A stretch of 33,109 nucleotides of DNA, taken from the NCBI GenBank assembly GCA_030041155.1, contig JASHOJ010000073.1, positions 1 through 33,109 on the forward strand, given 5' to 3'. The number at the start of each line of letters is the position of its first letter. Position 1 is the first letter of the stretch. Positions 7,514 through 15,405 of the stretch are shown in pieces. The notes under the pieces are model-generated. The model saw nothing but the letters and a program-made list of their open reading frames with translations, was not told the origin of the DNA and ran no database searches. A program made the position numbers and the translations under genes. Source of the DNA: Candidatus Binataceae bacterium (GTDB lineage: Bacteria; Desulfobacterota; Binatia; Binatales; Binataceae).

Positions 7514-8764
7514 ATGCCCGCCGCGTCACCAGATGCCGAGGCGATTCGCTCGATCACGAGGCGATATTATGTGGTCTCGGCCTGGTACTCCGCCGGACCG
7601 TTTCTCATCATGGCGGTGTATCCGCTGTTTCTGCGAGCGCGGAGCCTGGACCAGTTCGGTATCAACACCGTCACGACCGTCTTCGTTCTGATCACCTTCC
7701 TGACCGATGTACCAACCGGCGCATTTGCTGATGCAGTCGGCCGCCGCGCCGCAGTGGTGGCCGGATCCGGGCTTCACGCGATCGCGTTCCTGATCTATTT
7801 CCTGTCTCACAGTTTTTGGTTCTTCGTGGTTGCCGCCGCTGCCGACGGCCTCGGCACGACTTTCGGCAACGGTCCAATCGACGCGTGGGCTATCGATGCG
7901 CTCGACACCGCCGGCTTCGAAGGCGCTAAGGACAGGATGTTCTCGCGCAAGTTCCAGATAGGCCAAATCGTTGGGATGGCGATCACGTTGGCGGGAGCCT
8001 ACGCCGCCGAAATTGATGTCTCCATACCTTTCATCGTGAACAGTCTCGTCTGGATTGGGACGGGCCTGGTGGCGGCCGCCATGATGGGGCGAAGCAGTGG
8101 GCAAAGCTGGTCGCTTAGACATGTCGCTTCTGAGGTTCGCCGTCGCAGTATCGATTCCACGCTGCTAGGATTCGCGGACCGCAACGTGCGCCTACTCTCG
8201 ATCGCGGGGTTGCTGAGTGCGTTTCTGTTCGTCGGATGGGGACAAGAGTGGCAACAATTTTTCAAGCGCGGACTGCATTCAGGAATTGGCGGCGTGGGAT
8301 GGGTTTCCGCCGCGATTATTCTGGCGCAGATCGCCGGCCTGGAGATTGCCGCGAGAATTCCCCCGCAGCCATGGGAGCGCCGCGCGCTGCTCGTGGCGGG
8401 GCTTACGGGCGCGGGCAAGGCCGCAATAATCATCGCGGGACTGGCGGCCGCACATGTTGAAGTGGCTCTCGCCTCGATAATGACGTTCACCTTCGTGATG
8501 GGAATCGCGGGTCCGATGGGATTTTCCTGGTATAACGAAGTCATCGAAGGCGAGAATCGCGCGACTTTGCTCTCTTTCGCCACCACTATGTCGACTCTTG
8601 GCGCGATCATAGGACTGCCGGTACAGGGCAAGTTGGTTGACCTATTCGGAACCGGCATCACATGGCAGATAGCGGGTTTGATCTCGATGGCTAGTGTGGT
8701 GTGCTATCTCGCGGTTCGGAAGCGCAAACCCGGTTTCGATTCGCTCGAGCCTGCGCTGCCATAG
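7514..8764 (+). CDS. MFS transporter
   Basis: A 416-residue integral membrane protein with about twelve hydrophobic segments. The cytoplasmic loop after TM2 reads GAFADAVGRRAAVV, the MFS motif A, and TM blocks continue to about residue 402. TTTGGAGC lies a few bases before the ATG. The substrate is not deducible. The gene ends 12 bp before a SAM methyltransferase gene, so the two probably form a transcript, which would fit efflux coupled to modification of a small molecule (inference). Confidence 0.9.
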   Translation: MPAASPDAEAIRSITRRYYVVSAWYSAGPFLIMAVYPLFLRARSLDQFGINTVTTVFVLITFLTDVPTGAFADAVGRRAAVVAGSGLHAIAFLIYFLSHSFWFFVVAAAADGLGTTFGNGPIDAWAIDALDTAGFEGAKDRMFSRKFQIGQIVGMAITLAGAYAAEIDVSIPFIVNSLVWIGTGLVAAAMMGRSSGQSWSLRHVASEVRRRSIDSTLLGFADRNVRLLSIAGLLSAFLFVGWGQEWQQFFKRGLHSGIGGVGWVSAAIILAQIAGLEIAARIPPQPWERRALLVAGLTGAGKAAIIIAGLAAAHVEVALASIMTFTFVMGIAGPMGFSWYNEVIEGENRATLLSFATTMSTLGAIIGLPVQGKLVDLFGTGITWQIAGLISMASVVCYLAVRKRKPGFDSLEPALP

Positions 8765-8776
8765 CCGGCACCAATC

Positions 8777-9571
8777 ATGACGGATCTGACGTATGGGAAT
8801 CGCTTTGCGTCGCGGCGAGTGGCGGAAAATTATCGTTTCCGGCCGCCCTACTCGCCAGAGCTTTTCGCGACGCTCAAAAGCCTTGTTCCCGCCGCGCAGC
8901 GCGCCGTCCTCGACGCCGGATGCGGCACCGGCAAAGTCACCTTCGGCCTCGTTGATGACGTGGATCGAATCGACGCTATCGATCCATCAGACGAGATGCT
9001 TCGGGTCGCGCTGGCGGATCCGCGAGCCGCGAGCGAGAAAATCAGATGGATTCACTCGACAGCCGAGGAAGCATCGCTCGACCCTCCTTACGGACTTATT
9101 GTCGCGAGTCTGAGTATTCACTGGATGAAGCTGGATCGCGTGCTGCCTCGTTTCGCAGGCGCGCTCGCATCCGGATGCTTTCTCGCAATCGTCGATTATG
9201 ACGGACCGGCCGGCACGCCATGGGAGCGCGACGAAATCCGCTTCGCCGTTGCGATGGTCGAAAAGGTGTACGGCCACCGCGAGAAGCTGTGGCCGACGAT
9301 CGGAGAAAGAATCGGCGCGCAAATGCTAACGCATCCGGCGTTCGAGCTCGTCGGCTATCGCGTCACCACTGCGATGCCGTTTACCCAAAGCATCACGGAT
9401 TACCTCCGATGCCTGCATTCGCGCGCGACCTGGTCGGAAGATCATATGGGCGAGGCCGCCGTGCGCGAGTTCGACGCCGGAATGATCGAACTGCTCTCGC
9501 CATACGTGGACAATGGGATCCTCACCTTCCCGGTGCAGAATCGGGTCGAGTGGGGCCGCCTCCGCGCGTGA
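8777..9571 (+). CDS. Class I SAM-dependent methyltransferase
   Basis: A 264-residue Rossmann methyltransferase. Motif I is VLDAGCGTGKVTFGL (residues about 44-58), followed by the acidic strand DRIDAIDPSDEMLRVA and the post-I/II block YGLIVASLSIHWMKLDRVLPRFAGAL. The overall shape resembles trans-aconitate methyltransferase-like and type-11 methyltransferases. The opening TYGNRFASRRVAENYRFRPPYSPEL is characteristic of that group. It follows the MFS gene by 12 bp. The acceptor substrate is unknown. Confidence 0.88.
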   Translation: MTDLTYGNRFASRRVAENYRFRPPYSPELFATLKSLVPAAQRAVLDAGCGTGKVTFGLVDDVDRIDAIDPSDEMLRVALADPRAASEKIRWIHSTAEEASLDPPYGLIVASLSIHWMKLDRVLPRFAGALASGCFLAIVDYDGPAGTPWERDEIRFAVAMVEKVYGHREKLWPTIGERIGAQMLTHPAFELVGYRVTTAMPFTQSITDYLRCLHSRATWSEDHMGEAAVREFDAGMIELLSPYVDNGILTFPVQNRVEWGRLRA

Positions 9572-9586
9572 TTTCCCGCCAATTCG

Positions 9587-9684
9587 TGTCATGCCGAGCG
9601 AGGCATCTGTTGCCGAGTTGAGGAATCCCTCATGCCTCAGAGATCGTTCGACTGCGGCGGCAACCGCCTCCGCTCAAGATGACA
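9587..9684. repeat. Imperfect inverted-repeat element, TGTCAT...ATGACA ends
   Basis: A 98-bp intergenic segment bounded by TGTCATgCCGAGCG on the left and CGCTCAAGATGACA on the right. These form complementary termini with a GAGGAATC / CTCAGAGATC type interior. It shares its core (TCAT-CCGAGCG, GAGG-ATC) with the elements near 16087, 18694-18910 and 23161-23313. It fills most of the 194-bp gap between two convergent genes; nothing else is seen in that gap. Confidence 0.65.
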
Positions 9685-9765
9685 CAATGAAAGCCGTAGA
9701 GCCTCACGCGGCGTTTGCTCTTTTCCAGCAATCCGCCTGGGTGAGCGCGTGAGGATTCCCCAAGC

Positions 9766-10800
9766 TTACAGCAACGAGGAGAGAACCACGATCGCGCCGG
9801 AGCCGGGCCCCTTCGCCGACGGATCCGCCAGCACCATCTTGTTGCCGACGAACTTCATGCAATTTGGATCGGCCAGGTTGGTCGCGAACATCCGCGCGAC
9901 CCCTTTGTACACGCGATAAATGATTCCGTCGTCCGCGCCGCCGGTCACGATCGGCTTGCCCATGTCAGCAATGAAAAATACGTCGCCATAGGAACCCCAG
10001 TTCGCGGGCGAGTAGCCAAATCCGGTCGGCTCAACAAACCCGACCAGGTACGGATCGTCCTTGAGCTTGCCGTCGGGTCCGATAATGCCGATTCTGCCAA
10101 TCTTCGCCGCACCGCCCATCCGCGGACGCAAACCGATAAGCATCTCGTTAGGCGCTTTGCTGTCGCTTGCGGGCGCAAACGCTATCGAAGTCAGGTCGAA
10201 GGCAAGCGGCTTGTTGTACGATCCGAGCTCGGACGCCTTGCCCGACGAATCGATCGCATACACGGTCGCATTGCCTGAGGTCGCCGCGTACAGCTTTCCC
10301 GCGTATGGGCCGGAGGCAGGCCCGAACTCCAGGTCGCGGCACTCGGTCGGCTTGCCGGCCGCGTTGGCGGGCAGCTTCGCAAACGTGCTGACCGCGCCGC
10401 CCTTGTCGATCCTCTCGACCTCGCATGGCCCCTTCGGATCCGGCGTCGCATTCAGCACGAAAATCTGCCCGGCGTAGGATCCAAACCCGGTTGGCGCCAC
10501 CGCCACGCCGCCCGGATGCTTGATCTTGGCCCTGTCCGCCAGAACTTTCGTTTTGCCGGACATTGAAACCGAGTACACGCCGCCGTCGGCGTCGCTGACA
10601 ATCAGCGAACCATGATCGCCCTGCAGATAGAGCGGCGACTTGATCTCCGGCGTCTTCAGTTGAGTCGCTTCATACGGAATTTCAACGTCCACGCTCTTTG
10701 CTTTTGCAACCGCAATTCCCGCGATCGACACGACAAGCGCCGCGGCGCCCCACAGGGCGATGATGAGCAGGTTACCGGTCCTTCTTGTGGATGAGTTCAT
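9766..10800 (-). CDS. Exported beta-propeller (NHL/SMP-30-like) protein
   Basis: A 344-residue protein with an N-terminal hydrophobic segment (LLIIALWGAAALVVSIAGIAVAKA) acting as signal peptide or anchor. It is followed by repeated four-stranded motifs such as GSLIVSDADGGVYSVS, GKLYAATSGNATVYAID and GDVFFIADMGKPIV, typical of a beta-propeller of the SMP-30/NHL type. Four cysteines in the mature part could form disulfides in the periplasm. Its ATG (10800) lies inside the end of the upstream ribbon-helix-helix gene (29-bp overlap), with CGAGG about 8 bases ahead, so it is probably translationally coupled to it. The ligand or reaction is unknown. Confidence 0.82.
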   Translation of the reverse strand: MNSSTRRTGNLLIIALWGAAALVVSIAGIAVAKAKSVDVEIPYEATQLKTPEIKSPLYLQGDHGSLIVSDADGGVYSVSMSGKTKVLADRAKIKHPGGVAVAPTGFGSYAGQIFVLNATPDPKGPCEVERIDKGGAVSTFAKLPANAAGKPTECRDLEFGPASGPYAGKLYAATSGNATVYAIDSSGKASELGSYNKPLAFDLTSIAFAPASDSKAPNEMLIGLRPRMGGAAKIGRIGIIGPDGKLKDDPYLVGFVEPTGFGYSPANWGSYGDVFFIADMGKPIVTGGADDGIIYRVYKGVARMFATNLADPNCMKFVGNKMVLADPSAKGPGSGAIVVLSSLL

Positions 10801-10993
10801 CTAGTGCCTCGTTGACGAAGTATCGTCGGTCGGGGTCGCGGTCATCGATTTCCGCGGTTCGGCGCGAGATCCAGTCCGCCAGCGCGATAATCGCCGCCTC
10901 TTCCTGCGACGAAATTCCAAGCGCCTTCGCGATCCGCTCGAGCGCCTGCGCCATTTCGTCGGGAAGCTCGATCATTATCCGCCGTGCAGCCAT
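10772..10993 (-). CDS. Ribbon-helix-helix (CopG-type) DNA-binding protein
   Basis: A 73-residue protein. RRIMIELPDEMAQALERIAKALGISSQEEAAIIALADWI has the short beta-strand, helix, GIS turn and helix of a ribbon-helix-helix repressor. Such proteins are often antitoxins or plasmid/chromosomal autorepressors that bind DNA as dimers. No toxin gene is adjacent. Downstream it overlaps the beta-propeller gene by 29 bp in another frame, and upstream, divergently, is the RNB ribonuclease. It may be an orphan regulator of its own transcript (inference). Confidence 0.8.
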   Translation of the reverse strand: MAARRIMIELPDEMAQALERIAKALGISSQEEAAIIALADWISRRTAEIDDRDPDRRYFVNEALDELIHKKDR

Positions 10994-11075
10994 CGCTTCG
11001 CTCTTTCATATAGTCTTTGATCATAGTCATCGTCAAAATAAAACCTGTGGGGAACGCTGTTCCGCGCGCCGCGTC

Positions 11076-13076
11076 ATGACCACGCAAGTCAAATCGAGCG
11101 CCACCTATGCCGGGATGCTGGTCGAGTACCTTGACGGCGGACGCTTTCGCCCCGGTCTCGCGATACGCGAGCAGGATCATCGTCTCGTCGTCGCCGATGC
11201 CGAAGGGCGGGAGCGCATGGTCGCCCGCGACCTCGTGATGATGCCGCATCCCGATCGCCGCCCTTCGCGCGACGCCGCCGCGGAGGCGATCGACGCGCTG
11301 GCTGCCGAGCGCGCGATGCTCGCGCGGGAACTGGACCTGAATCTCCTGTGGGAGGTGGTCCAGGAGCAGGGCCGCAGCTTCAGCGCCTCGGAGCTGGCCG
11401 ACCTTTTCTTCGGCCGCGGCGACAGCGCAAGCGCCTCCGTGATGCTTGAAGCGCTGCTCGCCGACCGTATCTATTTCACCCGGCGTCACATGGATTTCTC
11501 TGCTCGCCCGCCCGACCAGGTCGAGCGCTTGCGCACTCAGCAGGAACGGGTTCGGGCCAAAAGCGGCGAATATCAGCGCACGCTTGCGATTCTGCGCGAT
11601 ACTCTGGCGGGCACGCCCTGCGCCGACCCGGCCGCGGCGGCAGAGCTCGGCGACAGCCTGAACGCTTATCTCAAAAATCCGCACACGCGCAGCCGCGAGA
11701 TGACCCAGATGCTGTCCGCCGCGGCGCCCGAAATCGATCCCGCCGAGGCCGCGTTCGAGATTCTGGAGCGGCTCGGCGCCAAACCAGCCGCGCCGCGCTT
11801 TGCGCTTATTGCCGGATTATCCGCCGAGTTCGCCTCGGCCCAGCTTGCCGAGGCGCACACCGCGTGCCCGGCTCCACGCCCAGAGATCGACGCGGGCTAC
11901 ACGCTCACGATCGACAACGACGACACGGTGGAGATTGACGACGCGCTCTCCTGCGAGCCGCTCGAAGACGGCAGCGTGCGGGTGCGAATCCATATCGCGC
12001 TGCTGGCGGATTTTGTCGCCAAGGGCGGCGCAATGGACCAGGAGGCAGCTTCAAGGGCCAGCACCGTGTACCTGCCGGAAACCACGGTCTGGATGCTGCC
12101 GCCGGCGGTCTCGTGCGATGTGGCAAGCCTGGTCGAAGGAACCAGGCGCCCGGTCCTTACTACCGAGGTGACCATCTCGGCTTCGGGAGAGCCGACCAGC
12201 ACGTCCATCTATCCCGCGCAGATCTCAATCTCGCGCCGCCTTGAATATTCAGAGGCCGATCGGATTCTCGACGCGCGCGTTGACGGCAGCGATGCCGCCG
12301 CTCCGGTTCTCCGGCTGCTGCTGTCGACCGCGGAGCAGCTTCGCAGACGGCGCGGCGCGGCAGGCGCGATGCTGATTCGACGGCGCGAGACCAAGGTCAA
12401 GGTCCGCGGCGACGATATTCAAATTTCGGTGCTCGACAGCGATTCGCCCGCGCGGATGTTGGTGGCGGAATTTATGATCCTGAGCAATTTCGTCGCCGCC
12501 AGATACGCCGCCGAAAATCGCATCCCGATTATCTATCGTGTCCAGCCGGACGGCCGTATCCAACCCGATAGCCGCGGCGAGGCCATTGCGATGCAGCGTC
12601 CGCGCCTGTCGCTATATCCCGAGTATCATTCGGGAATCGGCCTTGATTACTATGCGCAGCTAAGCTCGCCGATTCGCCGCTACGCCGACCTGGTGCTGCA
12701 ACGCCAGCTACTTGCCACGCTTTCGAACCCGCGCATCGCTCAGCCCTACACCGTCGATGAACTGCTGGCCGTGCTCGCCGGCGCGGAGAATGCCGAGGCC
12801 GCGGGCCGCGAACTCGAACGCCGCTCCAAGCGCTACTGGACTCTGCGCTATCTCGAACGGCTGGAACCCGATGCGCCGCTCCGCGCGATTGTCACCCGTG
12901 AGGGCGCCGGCGCGGAACTGCTCGATTTCGCGGTCCGCGGAACTCTGCGCGGCGCTCCCACCCTGCCTGACGGCTCTCCGATTATCGTGCAGTTAAATCG
13001 AGTCGATCCGCTGCGCGGCTGGCTCGCGTTCGATTATCTGCGCCCCGCCGAATCGGCCGCTCATCACGTGCCGTAG
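11076..13076 (+). CDS. RNB-domain exoribonuclease (RNase II/R family)
   Basis: A 666-residue protein from the ATG at 11076. The frame is open far upstream, but that part overlaps the divergent ribbon-helix-helix gene. A short N-terminal OB-like region (MLVEYLDGGRFRPGLAI) and a helical middle part precede the RNB domain, which begins near residue 275. The metal-binding block reads TIDNDDTVEIDDALS: Asp280, Asp288 and Asp289 fit the conserved acidic residues, while the position of E. coli RNase II Asp207 appears to be Glu286. The C-terminal catalytic block SSPIRRYADLVLQRQ lies at about 530-544. The short C-terminal tail has no full S1 domain. The enzyme should degrade RNA 3' to 5' in the cytoplasm. 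No strong ribosome-binding site precedes the start. Confidence 0.9.
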   Translation: MTTQVKSSATYAGMLVEYLDGGRFRPGLAIREQDHRLVVADAEGRERMVARDLVMMPHPDRRPSRDAAAEAIDALAAERAMLARELDLNLLWEVVQEQGRSFSASELADLFFGRGDSASASVMLEALLADRIYFTRRHMDFSARPPDQVERLRTQQERVRAKSGEYQRTLAILRDTLAGTPCADPAAAAELGDSLNAYLKNPHTRSREMTQMLSAAAPEIDPAEAAFEILERLGAKPAAPRFALIAGLSAEFASAQLAEAHTACPAPRPEIDAGYTLTIDNDDTVEIDDALSCEPLEDGSVRVRIHIALLADFVAKGGAMDQEAASRASTVYLPETTVWMLPPAVSCDVASLVEGTRRPVLTTEVTISASGEPTSTSIYPAQISISRRLEYSEADRILDARVDGSDAAAPVLRLLLSTAEQLRRRRGAAGAMLIRRRETKVKVRGDDIQISVLDSDSPARMLVAEFMILSNFVAARYAAENRIPIIYRVQPDGRIQPDSRGEAIAMQRPRLSLYPEYHSGIGLDYYAQLSSPIRRYADLVLQRQLLATLSNPRIAQPYTVDELLAVLAGAENAEAAGRELERRSKRYWTLRYLERLEPDAPLRAIVTREGAGAELLDFAVRGTLRGAPTLPDGSPIIVQLNRVDPLRGWLAFDYLRPAESAAHHVP

Positions 13077-13317
13077 AGACGAAGACTGACATGTGCCGCG
13101 CGCCGAGTCCCGGCTCCTGTTTCTGCACACGCGTTTGGCCACCTGCACCGCCCGTCTCCATTCATCCGTCCTGACCGCTGTGGCGCTTCCCTCTTTTGTC
13201 ATTCCCGCGCATCTGAGTTGTCTGACGCGCGAGCAATCCTGGCTCCGCTTCCTAAACACACCGCCCGCGCCCATCATTCCGCCCTTACGCCGCCGCATCC
13301 AACGCTACTTCCTCTTC

Positions 13318-13518
13318 CTACGCTGCCTCCTCTTCGGCAAACGAGTCCTGCTCCAGCCGCCACCTGTCGATTGACTCGATATTGAACCGCCAATCGCTTC
13401 CGACCTTGAATGCTGGAAGCTTGCCGCGTTTGAGCTGACGATAAATTGTGGACGGATGAACCTTTAGATAATCAGAAAGCTCCTTTACCGTCAGGACTCG
13501 GCTGCTGTCGTTCTTCAT
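13318..13518 (-). CDS. Excisionase-family HTH (HTH_17/MerR-like) DNA-binding protein
   Basis: A 66-residue protein of the small winged-HTH type often called excisionase family: VLTVKELSDYLKVHPSTIYRQLKRGKLPAFKVGSDWRFNIESIDRW. The helix-turn-helix is ELSDYLKVHPSTIYRQLKRG and the wing is AFKVGSDWRF. The ATG at 13518 is chosen because GGAGGG sits 4 bases ahead; an upstream in-frame ATG at 13530 has its GGAG touching the start. Chromosomal proteins of this type are usually transcription regulators rather than true excisionases. A close paralogue lies at 31932-32171. No recombinase gene is adjacent. Confidence 0.85.
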   Translation of the reverse strand: MKNDSSRVLTVKELSDYLKVHPSTIYRQLKRGKLPAFKVGSDWRFNIESIDRWRLEQDSFAEEEAA

Positions 13519-13750
13519 TTGGCCCTCCATCTCCGTGTCGGCGTATTGTCATCGCCGTTGACTGTAAGTCACGTATCGCAAGCGGTGTGCCGAAGAGTTT
13601 TCAGCCGAAGTTCTTATCGATGCGCGCTGATTTTTTCGCGACCGAGGCGAAGTTTCGCTAAGATTTTGCCGCGATGACCAGAAATTGGCGCTCACCGCCC
13701 ACCATAGGCCAAGCGCCAGTACATCTGCCGCTGATCGTAAGCGTCACTGA

Positions 13751-13802
13751 TGATAACCGGGAGTTATCAACACCCCGTTTGCTCAGTTGTCTGTGGACAA
13801 CT
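13751..13802. promoter_or_regulatory. Two adjacent perfect palindromes (7-bp arms)
   Basis: TGATAAC-CGGGA-GTTATCA (13751-13769) is followed 15 bp later by AGTTGTC-TGTG-GACAACT (13785-13802). The second ends within the stop codon of the minus-strand oxidoreductase gene. Both are perfect over 7 bp. They could be tandem operators, or transcription stops, although no T-run follows on either strand. TTATCAACA (13764-13772) and TGTGGACAA (13792-13800) are also each one base off the DnaA box TTATCCACA in opposite orientation. Confidence 0.45.
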
Positions 13803-14644
13803 TACAGCCGCCCGATCAAATCGCGCGCAGTGTCTCTCACCTGCTTGAGGATTCCCGCTTCGTCATTAGCGCGCTGAAGCAGGATGAGGCGATACACCCC
13901 GGCTTCCGCGAAACGCCGCGCCGCGTCTAGGTCAACCGCCCCGCGGGGCGTCACGCTTATCTCGATATCGGAGAATTTCCGCCCCGCTTGCGCGCATGCC
14001 GCCTTCACACCCTCGATGCACTTCTTTGCGCCGTCCAGGTCGAGCGCGAATCCGTACCATCCTTTGGCCAGCCGCGCCGCGCGGCTGAATGCCTCTGGCG
14101 TGTGCCCGCCAAACACGATTTCCGGAGACGGCTGCTGCACCGGCCGCGGCATCGCGTCAACCGCCTTGAATCTCACCCATTTCCCGCTGAACTCCGGCTT
14201 CTTTTGCGACCACAGCGCAACCATCGCGGCCAGATATTCCTCAGTGCGCGGCCCCTTATGGTCGAACGGAACGCCAATCGCCTCGAATTCGGGTTTCAGG
14301 TAGCCGATTCCGATGCCGAAGATCAGCCGCCCGTTCGAGAGAACGTCGGTTGACGCGAGCTGCTTGGCGAGCACCACCGGATTTCGCTGCGGCAGGATGA
14401 TTATCCCCGTGCCGAGCCGGATTTTCTGGGTATGCGCCGCGACATAGGCGAGTGCGACCGCCGGATCGAGCATCGGATAATCCGGCGCGACCGGCGAGGG
14501 CGGCGCCTGTGGATCGGGCAGGATCACGTGCTCGCCCGTCCATACGCTCTCGAAACCCGCCTCTTCCGCCGCGCGCGCGACCGCCGCCGCGGTTTTGGGC
14601 GACGCGCATGCGCCATTATTGATGCCGAATAATCCGAATTTCAT
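13802..14644 (-). CDS. LLM-class (luciferase-like) oxidoreductase, probably F420-dependent
   Basis: A 280-residue TIM-barrel flavin/F420 enzyme. It shows MKFGLFGINNGACASPKTAAAVARAAEEAGFESVWTGEHV at the N-terminus and the segments TQKIRLGTGIIILPQRNPVVLAKQLASTDVLSNGRLIFGIGIGYLKPEFEAIG and PEIVFGGHTPEAFSRAARLAKGWYG. These are the usual blocks of the TIGR03619-like F420 group. F420 versus FMN use cannot be settled from sequence alone, and no F420-biosynthesis gene is in the window. It is transcribed alone; its stop codon overlaps the palindrome at 13785-13802. Confidence 0.85.
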   Translation of the reverse strand: MKFGLFGINNGACASPKTAAAVARAAEEAGFESVWTGEHVILPDPQAPPSPVAPDYPMLDPAVALAYVAAHTQKIRLGTGIIILPQRNPVVLAKQLASTDVLSNGRLIFGIGIGYLKPEFEAIGVPFDHKGPRTEEYLAAMVALWSQKKPEFSGKWVRFKAVDAMPRPVQQPSPEIVFGGHTPEAFSRAARLAKGWYGFALDLDGAKKCIEGVKAACAQAGRKFSDIEISVTPRGAVDLDAARRFAEAGVYRLILLQRANDEAGILKQVRDTARDLIGRL

Positions 14645-14730
14645 GACCCGACCATTAGCACGCCGCCGCCGCGGCCGAAAAGCCGATTTCTGAGGAAAAC
14701 GCGTTTGTTGGCGAATGATCGACGGCTTAA

Positions 14731-14760
14731 TTGACGCCGCGTCCGCGTCCCAATCATAAT
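14731..14760 (+). promoter_or_regulatory. Sigma70-type promoter for the zinc-ribbon/PH gene and rnhB
   Basis: TTGACG (14731-14736), an 18-bp spacer and CATAAT (14755-14760). It lies in the 181-bp divergent gap upstream of the gene starting at 14826. No terminator is seen before rnhB, so it probably serves both. Confidence 0.5.
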
Positions 14761-14825
14761 TTATTCGTGATGCAATCGGAGTTGAGCCGCGCGACTTGTT
14801 TGCGGCGCGCCCGATAGGTGGCGCG

Positions 14826-15398
14826 ATGCGATGTCCACAGTGCGGGAATGACTGCGCGCAGGGCGCTCAATTCTGCTCGCGATGCGGCGCGCGGCTTTTC
14901 GCGCCCAAGCCCGCCGCTGTCCATGAATACATGCTGCTCAAGGTCCGATGCTCGATGTGGTGCTTCCAGGGCGCGCTGATTATCAGCGCGATCCTGATAA
15001 TCGTCGGCTTCGTCACTCTGTTCATGCCGCTGCTCAATAGCGCCACCCCTCAGCTCAACAACAATGCGAATTTGATCGTCGGCTATGTGCTGATTGGGCT
15101 CGGCGTCTTGAACATCTGCCGCATCTGGATCGATCGCAGGTTTCGCTCATGGACCGTGACCTCCGACCGGATTATCGAGCAAAACGGGATGCTCTCGCGA
15201 TCGCGCCGCGAGATGGAGTTGTCCGATATCCGCTCTGCCGAAGTGAACCAGCGTTTTATGCAGCGAATGCTCGGGATCGGCGACGTCACGATCGCCTCGG
15301 CGGCGAGCGCCGACTTCGCGATCCGGATGGTCTGTGTCGCAGGCCCGGGCGAAGTCGCGGAAACCGTCCGGCGAGCGCGCCTTAAGAGGCTAGCCTGA
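14826..15398 (+). CDS. Zinc-ribbon membrane protein with bacterial PH (YdbS-like) domain
   Basis: A 190-residue protein. The N-terminal zinc ribbon is MRCPQCGN...FCSRCG (Cys3, Cys6, Cys17, Cys20). Two membrane segments follow (ALIISAILIIVGFVTLFMPLL and NLIVGYVLIGLGVLNICRIW), then a bPH2-type domain beginning RFRSWTVTSDRIIEQNGMLSRSRREMELSDIRSAEV. The ATG at 14826 has AGGTGG about 5 bases ahead; an ATG 30 bases further upstream lacks such a site and would move the ribbon inward. The domain order is typical of small membrane proteins of unknown function. It ends 7 bp before rnhB. Confidence 0.85.
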   Translation: MRCPQCGNDCAQGAQFCSRCGARLFAPKPAAVHEYMLLKVRCSMWCFQGALIISAILIIVGFVTLFMPLLNSATPQLNNNANLIVGYVLIGLGVLNICRIWIDRRFRSWTVTSDRIIEQNGMLSRSRREMELSDIRSAEVNQRFMQRMLGIGDVTIASAASADFAIRMVCVAGPGEVAETVRRARLKRLA

Positions 15399-15405
15399 GG
15401 GTTCA

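Noticed and set aside
10785-11075. Upstream extension of the RNB ribonuclease gene
   Set aside because: It is antisense to the ribbon-helix-helix gene and low-complexity Ser/Ala-rich; the protein family begins near the ATG at 11076.
13195-13250. Another copy of the TCATCCCGAGCG repeat (GTCATTCCCGCGCATC...)
   Set aside because: Only the first bases resemble the family; too diverged to claim.
13551-13582. Similarity of GTTGACTGTAAGTCACGTATCGCAAG to GTTGACTGTATCGCAAG near 24717
   Set aside because: The match is short and needs a 9-base gap; no -10 box follows at 13560, so a shared promoter or repeat is not supported.
13764-13800. Replication origin based on two DnaA-box-like 9-mers
   Set aside because: There are only two imperfect boxes, no dnaA/dnaN/gidA neighbours and no AT-rich unwinding region; kept only as a low-level observation.
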